The notes beneath the pieces are model-generated. The model was not told the origin of the DNA. It ran no database searches and was given only the letters and a program-made list of their open reading frames with translations. The position numbers and the translations under genes are program-made. From an uncultured Planctomycetaceae bacterium (GTDB lineage: Bacteria > Planctomycetota > Planctomycetia > Planctomycetales > Planctomycetaceae), in contig CALSLT010000028.1 in the NCBI GenBank assembly GCA_943787265.1, positions 39,389 through 103,388 on the forward strand: DNA of 64,000 nt, in the 5' to 3' direction. Positions 25,700-34,710 of the stretch are shown here, one piece after another; positions within the stretch are counted from its first letter, which is position 1, and each line of letters begins with the position of its first letter.

Positions 25700-26851
25700 T
25701 CAATTCGGTCGTGATTGAAACATTTCCGAATTTTTCAGCCGATTCGTATTGTCGTCACAAACCGGATCAGGATAGCCGCTGAATAACCGCTGCAAGCACA
25801 TCGCTGCGTGGTTGGGGATAATACCCCACAGCCTGCGTTGCTCATTCGTCTTGCAGGCTTTTCGAATAATCTGATGCAATAGCCTTTCGATCTGCTCAGC
25901 CTTGTTCCCAAAATCTGTAGCACGGTAACCAGAATCACGCACCTTCCCGATGGTCTCTATAGCAATGTCCTGCACCCGTGATTCGTTAAAGTTTCGCTTT
26001 GGCCTATCACCATCCCATTCTGGATAGCGTGCAAGTTTGCGAACAAGTTCCAGCATGGGAATAAAAGATCGCATCCCAATCAGCCCAAGTTCATCGACCG
26101 CGCATTCATTTCCCAATGAGGCCGCCAAATACGGAAAGTCGGGATAGAGAAACACTTTATCCAACTCAGACGATTTCCCGGTGGCACGACGGTTCAGCTC
26201 TAAAATCCAGAACGAAATCTGTTCGTCAACAGATAGCTTCTTGATCCGATCTACCAAAGCTTCCTTTCGGTCATCTTCCGACTCTTCCTCAACCACCTCC
26301 AGTTCGTCATTGGTTGTATCAGGGGCCAGCCGGGCCTGCTTCGTGATCTTGGAATTCTTCGGCCATGCCCAGTAACCATCAAATTCTTCGACCACAAAGA
26401 ATGAATTCTCATCAAGCGGCAGTTCTCCAAACACGCCCTGGTCTCGCAATTCAATCATCGTATCACGAAGCATCTCGCCAATAATTTGAGCAACGTCTTC
26501 ATGGGTATGCGTATCCTGCGAAATCTGAAGTGGCTTTCCGTCTGGAAGAACCATTTCAATCTGCTTGCCAGCGTACAACGCGTCGATCAATGCACACCAT
26601 TTTGAGCGGTTGAGCACCGTCGTGTCATTGTCGATGTGGAGCGTCCATTCACCGTCACAGTTCGCGTCTGGACGAGTATCTATCACAAGAGCAAAGTATC
26701 CCCGCTGCTCAAGATAATACCCTAACGTGATAAGTTGAATTGGGGCTTCATCTTCACCCGGCCCGTCATTCACGTACACGGGATAATCTTTGATACGCTG
26801 CAGGATGTAGCGACGAATTCGTTTCCTCTCTTTTCCAAGATCTATCTTCAT
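25700..26851 (-). CDS. unknown cytoplasmic protein
   Basis: I do not recognise this 383-residue protein. It has no signal peptide. Residues 1-170 look alpha/beta (LITLGYYLEQRGYFALVID, EMVLPDGKPLQISQD). An acidic linker (ELEVVEEESEDDRKE, about 185-200) leads to a helical C-terminal part (RVQDIAIETIGKVRDS, QIERLLHQIIRKACK). Base composition is more A+T-rich than most neighbours and codon use differs, which would fit recent acquisition. Neighbours give no clue: a lutA remnant on one side, a DUF1552 gene on the other. The ATG at 26851 is the only good start, with no strong binding site. Confidence 0.6.
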   Translation of the reverse strand: MKIDLGKERKRIRRYILQRIKDYPVYVNDGPGEDEAPIQLITLGYYLEQRGYFALVIDTRPDANCDGEWTLHIDNDTTVLNRSKWCALIDALYAGKQIEMVLPDGKPLQISQDTHTHEDVAQIIGEMLRDTMIELRDQGVFGELPLDENSFFVVEEFDGYWAWPKNSKITKQARLAPDTTNDELEVVEEESEDDRKEALVDRIKKLSVDEQISFWILELNRRATGKSSELDKVFLYPDFPYLAASLGNECAVDELGLIGMRSFIPMLELVRKLARYPEWDGDRPKRNFNESRVQDIAIETIGKVRDSGYRATDFGNKAEQIERLLHQIIRKACKTNEQRRLWGIIPNHAAMCLQRLFSGYPDPVCDDNTNRLKNSEMFQSRPN

Positions 26852-26977
26852 CAGTTGTTGCCTACTTCGCCCTTTTCTAGATCAAAACGACATTACACTT
26901 ACTTCAGTCAATCGCCCTCGCCAAAGCGATCGTCACTTGGATTGACATGCTCGTCGCAAACGAAATCACCAGCAAGA

Positions 26978-28252
26978 TTAAAGACTTAGTGAATCGAGAC
27001 CGCTAATCGTGCCGGTGCTCGAGGCAAAGGAGTCGGTTTCGATGCCTAGTCGCTGGAGCATTGAGAGGTAGACGTTGCAGAGGGGTGGGTGGTCTGACGA
27101 GTTGAAGGCCAGGTGCTGGCCGTGTTTGAAACCTCCACCGGCCAGCAGTGTGGGCATGTTGCGAGTGTCGTGGCGGTTGGCGTTGCCCAGGTTGCTGCCG
27201 AGCAGAACCATCGTTCGGTCGAGCAGGGTCTCACCTTCTTCTTTTGTCTCGTGGAGTTTTGTCAGGAACTCAGCGAAGAGCTCCATCTTGGCCAACTCAA
27301 TCGTCTTGAGCTGCTTGAGCTTGTCGGCATCCTGTCCGTGATGCGAAAGGTTGTGCCAGTCGGCGGTGACGCCGTTGATTGGCGGAACGAGATTCGTACC
27401 GGCAATGGCATAGGTGATGATCCGAGTTGAATCCGTCGCCAGAGCCAGGTGGGTGAGGTCGTACATCAGTTTCTGCCGCCCCACCAGGTCCGCCTTGTCT
27501 GCGACATCCTGAGGCTGCTTGTAGTCGACCTTCGGTTTTGGCTTGTGAGTCCACTCTTCCGCTTGCTGCAGCCGCTGCTCCAAATCCCGCACAGACGTGA
27601 AATACTCCTCCAGCTTCTGTCGGTCTCGATTGCCGAGTGTTCGTTCCAACTTTCCAGCCTGGCCTCGCACCAGGTCCATAATGCTCTGCCCCTCTTTCAG
27701 GCGGCGAACCTGCTGCTGCACTTCCTCGGCCGTGCCATCCAGAAACAGTTTGGCGAACAGCCGCGAAGGACGGCTCTCTGCGGGAATCTCAACGCCGCCA
27801 CGCGTCCACGAAAGACTCCCGCTTCCCGAATTCAACGCCAGGTAGTTGAACCTTGTGTTGCTGTTGAGTTGCTCGGCGGCAAACTGATCGAGCGAAATTG
27901 AATTTCGAAAACTGCTGCTGCCCGGGTGCGGAGCCGCCGTCAGAAACGATGCTCCCGACGAATGACCACCATCGACGTCTGGATGCGACAGACCTGACAT
28001 CACCGTGAATTGATCTCGCAGATCTTTCAGCGGTTCCAGATAAGGCGTCATCGAATAGCCGCGACCAGATTCGGTCGGGTACAGATACGGAGTGTGAAAT
28101 CCAAGATAACTACACAGCGCGACCATTCGCATCTTCGGCTGCTTTGAAGACGCCGCAGCTCCGAATACAGGCGTCATTGCGTCGAGCATCGGCAGCGCCA
28201 TGGCGACACCGGTTCCTCGCAGAAACGTTCGACGGGCAAGTGGGTTATTCAT
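26978..28252 (-). CDS. DUF1552 secreted protein
   Basis: The 424-residue protein begins with a twin-arginine signal (ARRTFLRGTGVAMALPMLDA), the usual start of DUF1552 proteins. The body has the family's segments MRMVALCSYLGFHTPYLYP, MSGLSHPDVDGGHSSGASFLT, TADWHNLSHHGQD and LLDRTMVLLGSNLGNANRHD, which resemble the alkaline-phosphatase/sulfatase-like DUF1501 relatives. Function is unknown. In planctomycetes it is almost always paired with a DUF1592-type cytochrome, as here 52 bases upstream on the same strand, so the two probably work together at the cell surface or in the periplasm. Confidence 0.88.
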   Translation of the reverse strand: MNNPLARRTFLRGTGVAMALPMLDAMTPVFGAAASSKQPKMRMVALCSYLGFHTPYLYPTESGRGYSMTPYLEPLKDLRDQFTVMSGLSHPDVDGGHSSGASFLTAAPHPGSSSFRNSISLDQFAAEQLNSNTRFNYLALNSGSGSLSWTRGGVEIPAESRPSRLFAKLFLDGTAEEVQQQVRRLKEGQSIMDLVRGQAGKLERTLGNRDRQKLEEYFTSVRDLEQRLQQAEEWTHKPKPKVDYKQPQDVADKADLVGRQKLMYDLTHLALATDSTRIITYAIAGTNLVPPINGVTADWHNLSHHGQDADKLKQLKTIELAKMELFAEFLTKLHETKEEGETLLDRTMVLLGSNLGNANRHDTRNMPTLLAGGGFKHGQHLAFNSSDHPPLCNVYLSMLQRLGIETDSFASSTGTISGLDSLSL

Positions 28253-28304
28253 GGCTTTTGCTCAGTTCGTGAGGAAGAGTGCAAATAGTAAGGCAGCATC
28301 CTGC

Positions 28305-30851
28305 TTATTTGTTGCGGAAAATGCTGCTCTGCACGACTTCATGAATCAGTGATCGCAGTCCGTAGTTGTTAGCGGCAACATGCTTGACGATGTTCTGGAC
28401 TTCTTCGTGATCAGCAAACTGGACTGGTCCACCAGTCGAATAGGTTAGCAGTTGATCCGCGATGCCTCGCGCAATCCGATCTTTGTCATTGAGCAGAAGG
28501 CTGCGAAACTCGTCGATCCCAGAGAATCGACGTCCGTCCGGCAGCACATCTCCAGCATCGACAGACGGGCCGCGTTTGTAACGGACGCCCCTACCGTTTA
28601 CTTCGACGGCAACTCGCTCTCCCTCGCCGACGCTTCGATAATTTTCGCGCCATCCACCGATCACGTCGAAACTTTCCAGAGCGAATCCGGCTGGATCAAT
28701 CTTTCGATGACACACCGCGCACGACTGGTCCTGTCGGTGCTTTGCGAGCTGATCGCGAATACTAGTCGCGCCTCGAATGTCCGGCTCAACGGCGGGAACG
28801 TTTGCCGGTGGTGGCGGAACCGGGTCGCCAAGGAGCTTATCCAGCAGCCACACTCCGCGCAGAACGGGGGACGTGTTCGTGCCGTTGGCCGTAATTTTCA
28901 ACACGCTCGCATGCGTCATCACGCCGCCGCGCTTGCTGTCATCTTCGAGCGATACTCGGCGGAACTTCTGACCTCGGACACCGGCAATTCCGTAATGTCG
29001 GGCGAGGCGTTCGTTGGCGATCGTGAATTCGGAATCGATGAAATTCAGCACGCTCAAATCGTGCTTGAGCAGCTCTTCGAAAAACAGCTCGGTCTCGCGA
29101 ACCATCGACACTTTGAGTAGTTCGTCGAATTCCGGATACAGAATTCTGTCGGGGGATGTTTCGTCGATCTCACGAAGTTCCAGCCACTGGCCAAGGAAAT
29201 TCTTAGTCAGAGCTACCGACCTTGGATCGTTCAGCAGCCGCTCGGTTTGAGAACGCAGCACCGCTGGTTCACTGAGCCTTCCGTCGCCGGCCACACGCAG
29301 CAATTCGTCGTCCGGCAGGGTGCTCCACAAAAAGTACGACAGTCGAGCAGCCAGTTGGAAATCGTCCAGTTCACGACCTGAGTCTGTCTGTTCCTGCAAA
29401 TAGAGAAACTCCGGTGAGCACAACGCGGCCTTCAAGCCGAACCGCACGGCGTTCTGAAAAGTGACACCGGCGTCCAGCTCACCCAGTATGATCGACAGGT
29501 ATGGCTGCATTTGATCGTCGTTGACCGGTCGCCGAAACATCTTTGTCAACAAACGGTTCAGGATTGCTCGGGCATCGCGTTCAGGATTTGACGAGACAAC
29601 TTCGCGAAGCGGTTCAAGACGACGGTTGCGCTTCATCTCGGCCGAGTTGAGTACCTCGATCGGTAAGTCGCCGAACACTCGCCGGTGACTTTCCGGAGGC
29701 CACTGTTCGTTGACCGGACCTTCAATCTCGACCCACTGAGCGGCGAGCCCCGGTCCCTTCTCGTTGACTGCGTCGTTCCACTTGGAAACTCGCGTTCCGT
29801 AGGGAACAACCTTGACTGTCTTTCGAAGGCCCAACCGCATCCTCAGCTCGACGACTGTTGGATCCTGGCCGGCATCGAAGTATCCGCCCAGGTAACTACC
29901 CCTGGCGTCTTCCCCGTAAACGCGAAAAGTGACAGGAGATTCACTCTGGTGAGCGTAAGCGGAAACTCGAATTCGGTACTGCCCCGGCGTGCGAGCTCGA
30001 AACTGGCCGATCTCCGTCGGCGAATAAGGATTGCTGAAGAATACAACGGCGTCATCGAGTTGCTTGTAACTCTTATGTTTATTGACCCGCTTTTCATCGA
30101 GGTAGAAATACCGTTTCTTGCTCGATTCGGGCTGCGATCCGGTGACGATCGCCGCGTCCAGTGCAACGTCAGCGGCTTCCAGATATCGCTCCATCAGAAC
30201 GGACGACACGTTCAACGCTTCGCCGATATTATCAAACCCGTGTGAAGTGCTGTCTTCCGGCAGCAGCTCCTTCAGATCCACATCAATCGCGAAAAGATCG
30301 CGAATCGTCTGCTCGTACTCGTAGCGATTCAGCCTTCGCAGGACGACACGGCCATCGCGGTCCAACCGTCGACGGTCGGCATCGACGAGTGTTTTCTTCA
30401 GCCAGTTCGATACCTGATTGACTTCGGCCGGTGTCGGGCGAACGGCATCCTTTGGTGGCATTTCACCGGAGTCGATCTTGTGAAACAGCTTCAACCACCG
30501 ACTGAACGAATCTCGCTGATCGAACTCGGCAGACAGATCATCGACTCGGAAGCCGGCCTCGGGATCGTCGGCGCCATGGCAATCGTGGCAGTGCTTTTGC
30601 AGAAAACTGCGGACTTCGTTGATGGGTGACGTTCCGACTGTTGCCTGGTCTGCTGCCTTGATGGCTGAGTGAGATGACCAGGAAGACGAGTGCAAAATCA
30701 AAAGTGATAAATGAAAAATGAAAATTGGACATACTCGGAATACGCCGCGCGTGATTCGACGATGCCTGCGCCTGTGAAGATCGTTGGCTGGATCAAGATT
30801 GCGTCCTGCAACCGCGCCAGCATCCTTCACTTTGCATTTTTTATTTTGCAC
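28305..30851 (-). CDS. DUF1587/1592/1588/1585 planctomycete cytochrome-like protein
   Basis: This protein of up to 848 residues has LQKHCHDCHGADDPE (a C-x2-CH haem motif) near residue 90 and CAVCHRKIDPAGFALE near residue 720. Between them run the family blocks LRRLNRYEYEQTIRDL, FGLKAALCSPEFLYLQE, LAARLSYFLWSTLPDDEL and RGGVMTHASVLKITANGT. It is a secreted c-type haem protein of unknown activity that pairs with the DUF1552 gene downstream. The N-terminus is odd: the start (GTG 30851 or 30830) and the hydrophobic export segment CPIFIFHLSLLILHSS lie in the two arms of a dispersed inverted repeat. No ATG lies between, and starting later would remove the export signal. Confidence 0.85.
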   Translation of the reverse strand: MQNKKCKVKDAGAVAGRNLDPANDLHRRRHRRITRGVFRVCPIFIFHLSLLILHSSSWSSHSAIKAADQATVGTSPINEVRSFLQKHCHDCHGADDPEAGFRVDDLSAEFDQRDSFSRWLKLFHKIDSGEMPPKDAVRPTPAEVNQVSNWLKKTLVDADRRRLDRDGRVVLRRLNRYEYEQTIRDLFAIDVDLKELLPEDSTSHGFDNIGEALNVSSVLMERYLEAADVALDAAIVTGSQPESSKKRYFYLDEKRVNKHKSYKQLDDAVVFFSNPYSPTEIGQFRARTPGQYRIRVSAYAHQSESPVTFRVYGEDARGSYLGGYFDAGQDPTVVELRMRLGLRKTVKVVPYGTRVSKWNDAVNEKGPGLAAQWVEIEGPVNEQWPPESHRRVFGDLPIEVLNSAEMKRNRRLEPLREVVSSNPERDARAILNRLLTKMFRRPVNDDQMQPYLSIILGELDAGVTFQNAVRFGLKAALCSPEFLYLQEQTDSGRELDDFQLAARLSYFLWSTLPDDELLRVAGDGRLSEPAVLRSQTERLLNDPRSVALTKNFLGQWLELREIDETSPDRILYPEFDELLKVSMVRETELFFEELLKHDLSVLNFIDSEFTIANERLARHYGIAGVRGQKFRRVSLEDDSKRGGVMTHASVLKITANGTNTSPVLRGVWLLDKLLGDPVPPPPANVPAVEPDIRGATSIRDQLAKHRQDQSCAVCHRKIDPAGFALESFDVIGGWRENYRSVGEGERVAVEVNGRGVRYKRGPSVDAGDVLPDGRRFSGIDEFRSLLLNDKDRIARGIADQLLTYSTGGPVQFADHEEVQNIVKHVAANNYGLRSLIHEVVQSSIFRNK

Positions 30852-30871
30852 TTTGCATTTCTCACTCTTCA
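30688..30871. repeat. A/T-rich inverted repeat, dispersed type D (copy 1)
   Basis: Left arm about 30688-30727 (TGCAAAATCAAAAGTG, then AAATGAAAAATG) and right arm about 30827-30871 (CACTTTGCA, then TTTTGCACTTTGCATTT) are imperfect reverse complements. The same words form the element at 39607-39740. Both arms here are translated as part of the cytochrome-like gene's N-terminus. Confidence 0.65.
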
Positions 30872-30953
30872 GTGTGCGGCTCTCATGACGCTCGACTTAA
30901 AGCAAAAAGCCAGCCGCAACACAGGCTGCGGCTGGCTCATTTTCAACCAGACG

Positions 30954-32024
30954 TCACGCAACCTTCGCGATGTTCACGAAGCAGTGGACGTGCGGGATAA
31001 CTCGGTAATTCCAAACGAAGCCCGGACCTTCAAGCCGCCAGAAGTGCCACGGCTCACCCTTTTGAGGTCGGTCTTTGTCGGCGTAGAAGGCGAGGTGCAT
31101 TTCTTCCATGCCGCCGTTCGCTTTAACAATACCCATGACCTCATCTGCGTCCTCTTTTCGATATGGAGAAAGGATGTCTCGCATCACAAGTTGCACCAGC
31201 TCCTGCTGATCTTTGCTGAGGTCACCAATGTCGATGCCTGGTCGAGCCTGCCCATCCTTCCGGAATTTGATCGAGCCAGCACGTTCACCCGGCGTGCCAC
31301 CGGCGATAGCCTGCTTTCTCTGCTTTTCGTCGAGGGCTTCGAAGACGGCCATCGCACGTTTCGTCTGATAGTTGAAAACGTTGTCTTCACTGTAGCCATC
31401 ATTGAGATGCCCGTAGTACATCGGCCCGCCGAACGCGGCTCCCGGCTGACTGTTGCCATCGCAGCGGAGCGTCAGATGATGGCCGGTAAACAGCCACGCG
31501 AATTGTCCGTCGCCGGACGGATCACCGAAAATGTGGCTTCCGCAGCGTTCGAACGCGCCGCTGTCGTCCCATGTTCCGTCTTTACTGATTCGGCGGTAGC
31601 CTTCGTCGTCCGCGAGAATCGACTTTAGAATCCGATGAACAAGCTCCTGTTGAGGCTTCGTGTACTGCTCGTCGATCCGCTGCTTGTTGAACGGAGCGTT
31701 GTACATTCCGAATCGTGCAGGAGCTTTACCCTTGCCCGCTCCGTGATTCCACGGCAGCACGAGCTTCGACTTCTGATCATCCGACAACGTGCTGTGCAGC
31801 TCTTTGATCAATGCCTCAGCCGGCTTTGGAACAGCCTTGCTTGTCGACTCTTCTGCCCCCGCCCTGCCGGACAAAAGACTGACAGCTCCAACTCCCGCTG
31901 CAGTGCCCGCGACCGTCTTCAGAAAGCTGCGGCGGTCCCATTCGCCGGAAATGGTCGGGCCGGACAGCTCGAACGGAGTAATACAGTCGTGGCCAAGCGG
32001 TCGAAAATCTTCGTTCTTACACAT
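30954..32024 (-). CDS. DUF3500 Tat-exported protein
   Basis: From ATG 32024 (GGAG six bases upstream) the protein has 356 residues. DRRSFLKTVAGTAAGVGAV is a clear twin-arginine signal, so it is exported folded. The body has the DUF3500 segments WNHGAGKGKAPARFGMYNAPF, FAWLFTGHHLTLRCDG, AFGGPMYYGHLNDGYSEDN and EMHLAFYADKDRP. The conserved His, Asp and Glu suggest a metal-dependent enzyme, but no activity is established that I know of. An upstream GTG-type extension to 32093 is not family-like. It is on the same strand as the DUF1592 and DUF1552 genes and may share their function. Confidence 0.85.
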   Translation of the reverse strand: MCKNEDFRPLGHDCITPFELSGPTISGEWDRRSFLKTVAGTAAGVGAVSLLSGRAGAEESTSKAVPKPAEALIKELHSTLSDDQKSKLVLPWNHGAGKGKAPARFGMYNAPFNKQRIDEQYTKPQQELVHRILKSILADDEGYRRISKDGTWDDSGAFERCGSHIFGDPSGDGQFAWLFTGHHLTLRCDGNSQPGAAFGGPMYYGHLNDGYSEDNVFNYQTKRAMAVFEALDEKQRKQAIAGGTPGERAGSIKFRKDGQARPGIDIGDLSKDQQELVQLVMRDILSPYRKEDADEVMGIVKANGGMEEMHLAFYADKDRPQKGEPWHFWRLEGPGFVWNYRVIPHVHCFVNIAKVA

Positions 32025-32073
32025 AATCTGCTCCAGAGGCCGTGAGGTTCGGATTCGTTTCTTTGTTTCAAGT

Positions 32074-32094
32074 AGTGGCAGCCACGCTGCCACT
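32074..32094. repeat. short perfect palindrome upstream of the DUF3500 gene
   Basis: AGTGGCAGC and GCTGCCACT flank a CAC spacer, giving a perfect 9-base-pair inverted repeat. It sits 50 bases upstream of the DUF3500 start. I have seen this word as a dispersed intergenic palindrome in planctomycetes; an operator role is also possible. Confidence 0.5.
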
Positions 32095-32249
32095 CAGCGA
32101 GAAAACTTTCGGTAATGACCATCTTCACGTGCCAGACGTCCGCAATTCAAGGAACCTGACGTTCCAACATGCGGATACAAACTTCAATTCATTCAACATC
32201 CTTCATCCTGTCGAATGAATTCAGTGCGGTACGAAAACGGAAACACAAT

Positions 32250-34688
32250 ATGAGAATCCTCTATCGAAGCCTGCTTGCCACACTGTGTATGTCGGCCGTC
32301 GCCCTCTGCAGCGACACAGAATTACCTGGTACCGGAGTTCTCAAGTGGTCAGAAGATGAACTCCCGGATCGCCTGATGGATGGTGCTCACAAGTTCGTTG
32401 AGCGACAGATCACGAACGCCGCAAAAGAGCGTCTAAGATACTGGCCAGACTACGAAGATGGATTTGCCCCGGGAGGCGATTCTGTCTCGATAAATCGTCA
32501 GGTCTTCCGCACGATCATCGGTGCCGTCGATCAACGACTGCCGCCGAGAATCGAGTATTTCGGCAACACGGCTGAACGAGTGACCGCGTACGAAGGTGAC
32601 GGCTTTCGTGTCACAACAGTTCGCTGGCCTGTCCTCGACGGCGTATGGGGCGAAGGACTGCTGGTTTCGCCGGCTGAGAGGGCAGTCGCGGCGGCGATCG
32701 TGATTCCCGATGCTGATCAGACGCCCGAACAGCTCCTGGGAATGGTCGAGGGCGTTCCGGCGGATTCGCAGATTACGCGGCGGCTCATTGCGAACGGCGT
32801 TGAAGTTCTTATTCCGACGCTCGTCAGTCGCGAGAAGCTGGAGACGGACGACGCTCGATTGAAACGTTCCGACCAGACTCAACGCGAGTGGCTGTATCGA
32901 CAGGCGTTTCACATGGGGCGGCACATCATCGGATATGGAGTGCAGAAAGTGCTGGCGGCTGTCGACTGGCTGGAAGTTCGACACCAGCAGGAACACGCTT
33001 CATCGACGCGTCCACGAGCCACGATCCGCATTCCCGATCCGGATGCTCCAGAGCCGCCCAAATCACCTTCCGATTTGAAACTCAGCAATCTTTCGTACGC
33101 CGTTGGGAGAGCCACCGGCTCCCAGGAACCGATCGGTGTCGCCGGTTATGGTGAGGGAGCACTGATCGCATTCTACGCGGCGGCAGTCGACACGCGGATC
33201 GACGCCACGCTGGTCAGTGGGTATTTTGATTCGCGAGAAGATGTCTGGTCTCAACCCATCTACCGAAACGTGTGGAGCCTCTTAAAACGATTCGGTGATA
33301 TCGAGATCGCGTCGCTGATCCTTCCTCGAAAGCTGATTATCGAATACAGCGAGTCGCCGACGATTGTAGATCACAAAGGTGACTCGAAAACGCCGGCGTT
33401 TGAACGCGTTCGCGGCGAAGTCGCTCGAATGCGGAGGCGAGTAGACGACACTCGCCCGGACTTTGTGCATGGCAAGAACGGTTCAACCGTCGGGCCGTTC
33501 TCACCCGATGCGTCGAAGGCGTTTCTCAAATCACTCGGAGTGGCCACGCCCGCAAATCCTGTCCCGCGGATGCACGACAATCGTTTCGCTTTCGACGCGA
33601 ACGAGCGTCAACGGCGAACTGTCCAGCAGATCGAAAACCACGTGCAGGGGCTCGTGCGAAAGTCGGAACACGTCCGTGACAAATTCATGCTTTACGAGTT
33701 GATGCCCGAACTCAACAACAATCGCTGGAGCACCGAGAAGCAACATCCGGCTCACGACTCGAAAAAATTCATCGAGGGAGCGAAAGAGTTTCGGAGAAAG
33801 TTCAACGAGGAAGGCATCGGGCGATTTGACGAAGACCTGCTGCCGTTCAACGCTCGGTCCCGGAAGATCAAAGAAACGGACCAGTGGATCGCGTACGACA
33901 TCGTGCTGGACGTCTACGACGATCTGATCGCGTGGGGAGTGCTCGTCCTGCCGAAAGACATGAAGCCTGGCGAAAAGCGACCGGTCGTCGTGTGCCAGCA
34001 CGGCCGCAACGGAGTGCCTCGCGACACGCTCGACAATAACAAAACTGCCTACAACGACTTCGCCGCCAGATTGGCCGAACGAGGTTTCATTACCTTTGCA
34101 CCACACAATCTTTACTACGGCGAAGATCGTTACCGCTGGCTCGACCGCAAGGCGAACACCATCGGCTGCACCTTGTTCTCATTCATCGTCGCGCAGCACG
34201 ACCAGATTCTACGCTGGCTTGATTCTCAGCCGTTTGTCGACGGAGACCGTATCGCGTTTTACGGTCTGAGCTACGGCGGCGAGACGGCCGTTCGTGTGCC
34301 GACAATTCTTCAGAAGTACTGCCTGTCGATCTGCTCGGGCGACTTCAACCAGTGGACTCGCAAGATCGCGGCCACCGATCAGCCTTTCAGCTTTATGCGA
34401 TCGATCGAGTGGGAGATGCCGTACTGGAACCTCGGCCACACATTTGACTATGCCGAGATGACTTACCTGATGGTGCCTCGGCCGTTCATGGTCGAACGCG
34501 GGCATCACGACCGAGTCGGCCGTGACCGCTGGGTCGCGCACGAGTTCGCCAAAGTCCGCTGGCTGTACGCGCAGTTTGGTCTCTCCGATCAACTCGACAT
34601 CGAATACTTCCAGGGCGGGCACAGTATTAACGGCGAAGCATCGTTCAGGTTTCTGCACAAGCATCTGAACTGGCCGGAACCGGAGTAG
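32250..34688 (+). CDS. secreted double alpha/beta hydrolase, N-terminal domain degenerate
   Basis: From ATG 32250 the product has 812 residues with a signal peptide (RSLLATLCMSAVALCSD). Two alpha/beta hydrolase domains follow. The second (about 520-812) has GVLVLPKDMKPGEKRPVVVCQHG, FAPHNLYYGEDRY, the nucleophile elbow YGLSYGGE with Ser674, and GGHSINGE as the likely catalytic His; it resembles acetyl xylan esterase/dienelactone hydrolase types. In the first domain the matching elbow reads GYGEG at 299-303, with Gly301 where Ser should be, so it is probably inactive. The substrate is likely an ester of an extracellular glycan or arene. It is convergent with the next gene, 22 bases away. Confidence 0.78.
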   Translation: MRILYRSLLATLCMSAVALCSDTELPGTGVLKWSEDELPDRLMDGAHKFVERQITNAAKERLRYWPDYEDGFAPGGDSVSINRQVFRTIIGAVDQRLPPRIEYFGNTAERVTAYEGDGFRVTTVRWPVLDGVWGEGLLVSPAERAVAAAIVIPDADQTPEQLLGMVEGVPADSQITRRLIANGVEVLIPTLVSREKLETDDARLKRSDQTQREWLYRQAFHMGRHIIGYGVQKVLAAVDWLEVRHQQEHASSTRPRATIRIPDPDAPEPPKSPSDLKLSNLSYAVGRATGSQEPIGVAGYGEGALIAFYAAAVDTRIDATLVSGYFDSREDVWSQPIYRNVWSLLKRFGDIEIASLILPRKLIIEYSESPTIVDHKGDSKTPAFERVRGEVARMRRRVDDTRPDFVHGKNGSTVGPFSPDASKAFLKSLGVATPANPVPRMHDNRFAFDANERQRRTVQQIENHVQGLVRKSEHVRDKFMLYELMPELNNNRWSTEKQHPAHDSKKFIEGAKEFRRKFNEEGIGRFDEDLLPFNARSRKIKETDQWIAYDIVLDVYDDLIAWGVLVLPKDMKPGEKRPVVVCQHGRNGVPRDTLDNNKTAYNDFAARLAERGFITFAPHNLYYGEDRYRWLDRKANTIGCTLFSFIVAQHDQILRWLDSQPFVDGDRIAFYGLSYGGETAVRVPTILQKYCLSICSGDFNQWTRKIAATDQPFSFMRSIEWEMPYWNLGHTFDYAEMTYLMVPRPFMVERGHHDRVGRDRWVAHEFAKVRWLYAQFGLSDQLDIEYFQGGHSINGEASFRFLHKHLNWPEPE

Positions 34689-34710
34689 CCGATTGACTGC
34701 CCGCGCGTGC

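Noticed and set aside
30711..31628. 305-residue plus-strand open frame opposite the DUF3500 gene
   Set aside because: It is the shadow of a well-supported gene on the other strand, and its start lies in the type D repeat.
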